Below, one piece after another: positions 60,601-64,000 of a stretch of DNA of 64,000 nucleotides; the first letter of the stretch is position 1, and each line of letters opens with the position of its first letter. The notes under the pieces are model-generated. The model was not told the DNA's origin. It did not search any database and saw nothing but the letters and a program-made list of their open reading frames with translations. A program made the position numbers and the translations under genes. The stretch is from Calliphora vicina (Eukaryota > Arthropoda > Insecta > Diptera > Calliphoridae), in assembly GCF_958450345.1 (NCBI RefSeq), contig NC_088782.1, positions 117,538,046-117,602,045 of the forward strand, in the 5' to 3' direction.

Positions 60601-61479
60601 AAGCTAGAATTTAAATTGAGACAAAATCGTTGAATATTTCCCTCTTATTCCTTTCAGGTATACCCGGCTTGGATAGCATAAAAAGTTTCGATCCATTCTT
60701 CTTGAATCGCATCAAAATCACCCAAGGCAACAGTCAGGCCATTAACTTAAAAGTTGAATTGTCAAATGTCAAAATCATAGGTTTTGGTCACACTAATGTA
60801 TTGGAGAGTGCGTAAGTGGGAAATCTTTAACGATTTAAATACTTTTTATAAATATCACAATTATTACAGAGTTTCGCCCAAAGATTTTAGCTGGAAGACA
60901 ACATTTGTATTGCCAGTAATGAAATTGCAAGGGGACTACAGTCTGTTTGGCAGAATATTATTGATACCTTTAAATGGTAGAGGTGAAGTGTTTTTAGATG
61001 CGGGTAAGTATTTGTTCCATGAAATTTTAAGCTACTAGCTATTTATTATGTTTTTAATTAAAGAAAACATGACAGTTGTCATGCACACCAAGACCAGGTT
61101 GTATGAAAAAGGTGGCTTTACTTTTTACAATGTTACCAGTACCCATGTTGATTTTAAATTGGAGGGTTTGAAATCCTATTTCTCTAATCTGTTCAATGGA
61201 CAAAAACAATTGGGTTAGTATAAACTTTAAACAGACAGATAGAGTCATTACCAAATACCTAATCATTCTATACTTACAGAGGACAGCACCAATAAATTCT
61301 TTAATGACAACTGGCGCATGTTGACCGATGCTTTGTACACTGTTATTACCCAAACTATCCAGGATATTTTACTTGATGTCTTGAGAAAAATTTTCCACTT
61401 TATACCAGCCAACTTCTTTGTCACCGATATACCCACCCCAGAGCAATTGTATGGCAAAGCGAAACCTAAAAAATCTTAA
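57613..61479 (+). CDS. Takeout/JHBP-family secreted protein (six exons)
   Basis: Exons are 57613-57706, 58137-58229, 60658-60811, 60870-61003, 61064-61213 and 61280-61479. The joined CDS is 825 nt, 274 residues plus TAA, with all introns GT-AG. An in-frame TAA at 57598-57600 and A at -3 support the start. Residues 1-23 form a hydrophobic signal peptide, cleaved probably before EDKF. The JHBP domain follows (about 30-265): PDYIKGC with Cys38 and Cys48, the disulfide pair typical of the family; GIPGLDSIKSFDP (63-75); RIKITQGN; a DAENMT turn; and a C-terminal FHFIPANFF. NFT (44-46), NMT and NVT are possible glycosylation sites. Length is normal for the family (about 240-275). Members are secreted or haemolymph carriers of hydrophobic ligands, linked in Drosophila to circadian, feeding and mating control; the ligand here is unknown. 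Intron 2 (2428 bp) is nearly all satellite. The exon 2 acceptor is CAGCAG, so a one-residue alternative (PD versus H) is possible; PDYI fits the family. Orthology to a particular takeout paralogue cannot be decided. Confidence 0.95.
58290..58390. repeat. Degenerate 31-bp repeat units at the start of intron 2
   Basis: Three or four decayed GAATAGCATGAAATA-type units directly before the 12-bp array. The same family resumes on its other side at 60005. Confidence 0.7.
58391..60004. repeat. Intronic 12-bp satellite array, unit GGTTCTAGTTCA
   Basis: About 130 units within intron 2 of the takeout-family gene. Larger blocks recur: TTCGGATTCTAATTCAGG at about 58833, 58925, 59099, 59280, 59383 and 59636, and TCTATTTCAGGGTCTAGTTT at about 58728, 58800, 59063, 59244 and 59347. 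It belongs to the CTAGTTC-core family. Pyrimidine-rich TTCAG followed by G occurs in most units, so the transcript carries many acceptor-like TTCAG/G sequences. Confidence 0.95.
60005..60580. repeat. Intronic 31-bp satellite array with AGAAACCGGTTTCT dyad
   Basis: About 18 units in intron 2. Each contains GAATAGCATGAAATA and, in most, the 14-bp perfect palindrome AGAAACCGGTTTCT. About three units at 60085-60178 are inverted, giving large inverted repeats with symmetry centres near 60083 and 60178. Confidence 0.95.
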
Positions 61480-61589
61480 TAATAAGACTCTATTAAAATG
61501 TTTATAAACATTTTATTCACATTTTGTAAAGTAACATTAAGTTATGTGTAGATTGTTGGCAGTAAGTGCAATGTGTAAATATTTCGTTA

Positions 61590-61600
61590 AATAAAATAAA
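61590..61600 (+). terminator. Polyadenylation signals AATAAA (two overlapping)
   Basis: AATAAA at 61590-61595 and 61595-61600, 111-121 bases after the stop codon; a suitable end for the takeout-family mRNA. Confidence 0.6.
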
Positions 61601-61849
61601 TTTCTTAAAACTACTTAATTTGGTTTAAAATCAAATTACAAAAACTGCGCACAGCATTAATTTGTAGTAGGCCTATAAAAACCCTTAACCAAACACCAAC
61701 GATCAATTAAGTTTTTATCCACAAACAAAATTTGTAATGTTGTTGTTCCAGGCATTAAACCCGATATCCTCTTACAATCAATGCGTTAAGGCAGGGTAGT
61801 ACAATCGGGCATGATACTCTGGAATAAGTAGCAAATTAAGAGAACAATA
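61601..61849. other. Spacer between gene and downstream satellite
   Basis: No gene recognised. It ends where the first decayed 31-bp units appear. Confidence 0.5.
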
Positions 61850-63275
61850 AATAGTATTAGGAACAAGTTCCCCTAGAATAGCATTAAATAGAAATGAGTT
61901 CCTATAGAATAGCATGAAATAGAAACAAGATTCTACAAAATAGCATGAAATAGGAACCAGTTCCTAAAGAATAGCATGAAATAGGAACCAGTTCCTATAG
62001 AATAGCATGAAATGGGAACGAGTTCCTATAGAATAGCATGAAATAGCAACCGGTTCCTATAGAATAGCATGAAATAGCAACCGGTTCCTATAGAATAGCA
62101 TGAAATAGCAACCGGTTCTTATAAAATAGCATGAAATAGCAACCGGTTCCTATAGAATAGCATGAAATAGCAACCGGTTCCTATAGAATAGCATGAAATA
62201 GCAACCGGTTCCTATAGAATAGCATGAAATAGGAACCGGTTCCTATAGAATAGCATGAAATAGGAACCGGTTCCTATAGAATAGCATGAAATAGGAACCG
62301 GTTCCTATAGAATAGCATGAAATAGGAACCGGTTCCTATAGAATAGCATGAAATAGGAACCGGTTCCTATAGAATAGCATGAAATAGGAACCGGTTCCTA
62401 TAGAATAGCATGAAATATGAACCGGTTCCTATAGAATAGCATGAAATAGGAACCGGTTCCTATAGAATAGCATGAAATAGGAACCGGTGCCTATAGAATA
62501 GCATGAAATAGGAACCGGTGCCTATAGAATAGCATGAAATAGGAACCGGTGCCTATAGAATAGCATGAAATAGGAACCGGTGCCTATAGAATAGCATGAA
62601 ATAGGAACCGGTGCCTATAGAATAGCATGAAATAGGAACCAGTTCCTAAAGAATAGCATGAACCAGTTCCTATAGAATATCATGAAATAGGAACCAGTTC
62701 CTATAGAATAGCATGAAATAGGAACCAGTTCCTATAGAATAGCATGAAATAGGAACCAGTTCCTATAGAATAGCATGAAATAGGAACCAGTTCCTATAGA
62801 ATAGCATGAAATAGGAACCAGTTCCTATAGAATAGCATGAAATAGGAACCAGTTCCTATAGAATAGCATGAAATAGGAACCAGTTCCTAAAGGGTAGCAT
62901 GAAATAGGAACGAGTTCCTATAGAATAGCATGAAATAGGAACCACCACCTATAGAATAGCATGAAATAGGAACCGGTTCCTATAGAATAGCATGAAATAG
63001 GAACCGGTTCCTATAGAATAGCATGAAATAGGAACCGGTTCCTATAGAATAGCATGAAATAGGAACCGGTTCCTATAGAATAGCATGAAATAGGAACCGG
63101 TTCCTATAGAATAGCATGAAATAGGAACCACCACCTATAGAATAGCATGAAATTAGAACCAGTTCCTAAAAAACTGCACGAAATAGGAACCAGTTCCTAT
63201 AGAATAGCATGAATTGGAAACCAGTTTCTATAGAATATCATGAAATAGCAACCGGTTTCTATGAAATAGCATCAA
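61850..63275. repeat. 31-bp satellite array with AGGAACCGGTTCCT dyad, downstream of the gene
   Basis: About 45 units sharing GAATAGCATGAAATA with the intronic array. Blocks differ by a few bases and are internally uniform: AGCAACCGGTTCC (about 62045-62220), GGAACCGGTTCCT (62225-62480), GGAACCGGTGCC (62480-62635), GAACCAGTTCC (62640-62890) and GGAACCGGTTCCT again (62955-63120). A rare GAACCACCACCT unit occurs at 62941 and 63127, 186 bp (six units) apart. Both ends are degenerate. Confidence 0.97.
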
Positions 63276-64000
63276 ATCCGAAGCATTTTTATGAAATATC
63301 AGTTGACGCCAAAGGTTGCCCTTCTCATTTTTACTGCCTCTAAATGTCAGTTAACTCTTTTTTTACCAAAAAAAAAAAAAAATTTAAATGAAAAAAAAAC
63401 CTACATGCACTCGTAAATGGTCTTAACCACAAATACAATGAAACCGTATGTGTTAAATTAATTGCCCTGTTTCCTGATGCTGCTGCTCTTGATAGTGTTG
63501 CCATATCATCGGTGTTTTGTTGGTGTATAGCATTACATGGACGTCGTCCTCGTTGTCGCTGTTGTGTTTTTCCTTCTCTCTTTTTTTCTGTATTTTTTTT
63601 TAATTGTAATTTTTACAGCAATTAATTTATTTTATTAAACAGTTATTTTCACTCAGTACTAAAAGGACTAGTGCAGGACATTTGTCTGTGTATTTTAAAA
63701 TGCATGAGTGTGTATGTAGGTACTTTTTGGTTATTTGTCCTGCTTGTGTTCATTTCTTGTTTTTTTTTGCGCCTACAAAAGTGCATTTAATTTGTCGAGT
63801 GTCCAAATGCAACAAAATTGGTTGTCGTTTCAAAAATGTTTTGTGGTTTTTGTGATTTTAAATTGGCTGCGTTAACCAAATAAATTTATTTAGATTAATT
63901 TTATTTAATGTTTTAGACATTGTTTTACGAGCATATTTAAATACATGATGCTCACATGCAGTCGCACATTCGCTCCCATGCACATGGAAAGGAAAAATTA
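63276..64000. other. Intergenic DNA to the window end, no gene recognised
   Basis: A long A run lies at about 63367-63380. The sequence becomes less repetitive toward the end, but no frame of interest or RNA gene is visible. Confidence 0.5.

Noticed and set aside
61850..63275. CRISPR-like appearance of evenly spaced repeats
   Set aside because: The whole 31-bp unit is repeated with no unique spacers, and the context is a eukaryotic genome.

Overview
The window looks like AT-rich nuclear DNA from a dipteran insect, most likely a calyptrate fly (blowfly or house-fly type). That rests on the mariner, Helentron (DINE-1/mini-me-like) and takeout/JHBP families present and on intron style; the species cannot be named from sequence alone. 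There is one convincing intact protein-coding gene, a six-exon takeout/juvenile-hormone-binding-protein (JHBP) family gene at 57613-61479 on the + strand. Nearly all the remainder is satellite DNA, decayed transposable elements and AT-rich intergenic sequence. No tRNA, rRNA or CRISPR array was recognised.

Layout. 1-4.5 kb: intergenic DNA with a short 43-bp dyad-containing tandem repeat, one end of a DNA transposon and a mauritiana-type mariner remnant cut off by a small CTAGTTC-type repeat. 4.5-15.1 kb: a 10.5-kb array of an 11-bp satellite (GAACTGAACTA) with higher-order structure. 15.1-28.8 kb: intergenic DNA carrying Helentron-like elements, nested insertions, a solo LTR inside a mariner, and hairpin/MITE-like repeats. 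28.8-30.8 kb: a 29-bp AT-rich satellite. 31.7-32.9 kb: a very uniform second 11-bp satellite (GAACAGAACTA). 34-42.5 kb: Helentron-like elements and a 2.2-kb long-inverted-repeat transposon, both sitting in the 29-bp satellite. 41.8-53.2 kb: blocks of a CTCGAG-containing relative of that 29-bp satellite, interspersed with mariner fragments, a 128-bp MITE and a local duplication. 53.5-56.3 kb: a perfect 34-bp hairpin, then a mariner remnant split by 1.8 kb of inverted 11-bp satellite. 57.6-61.5 kb: the takeout-family gene, whose 2.4-kb second intron is almost wholly satellite (12-bp and 31-bp arrays). 61.85-63.27 kb: a larger array of the same 31-bp repeat downstream of the gene.

Main observations. 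(1) One CTAGTTC-core repeat family (11- and 12-bp units) occurs at six loci in both orientations, and two of those loci break mariner copies. (2) The 31-bp repeat in and behind the takeout gene carries a dyad with AACCGGTT, the published Grainyhead recognition core, in many units. (3) The AT-rich and CTCGAG-rich 29-bp satellites align over their whole unit and appear to be diverged branches of one family. (4) Several nested insertions can be reconstructed, one from an apparently empty related site 6 kb away in the same window.
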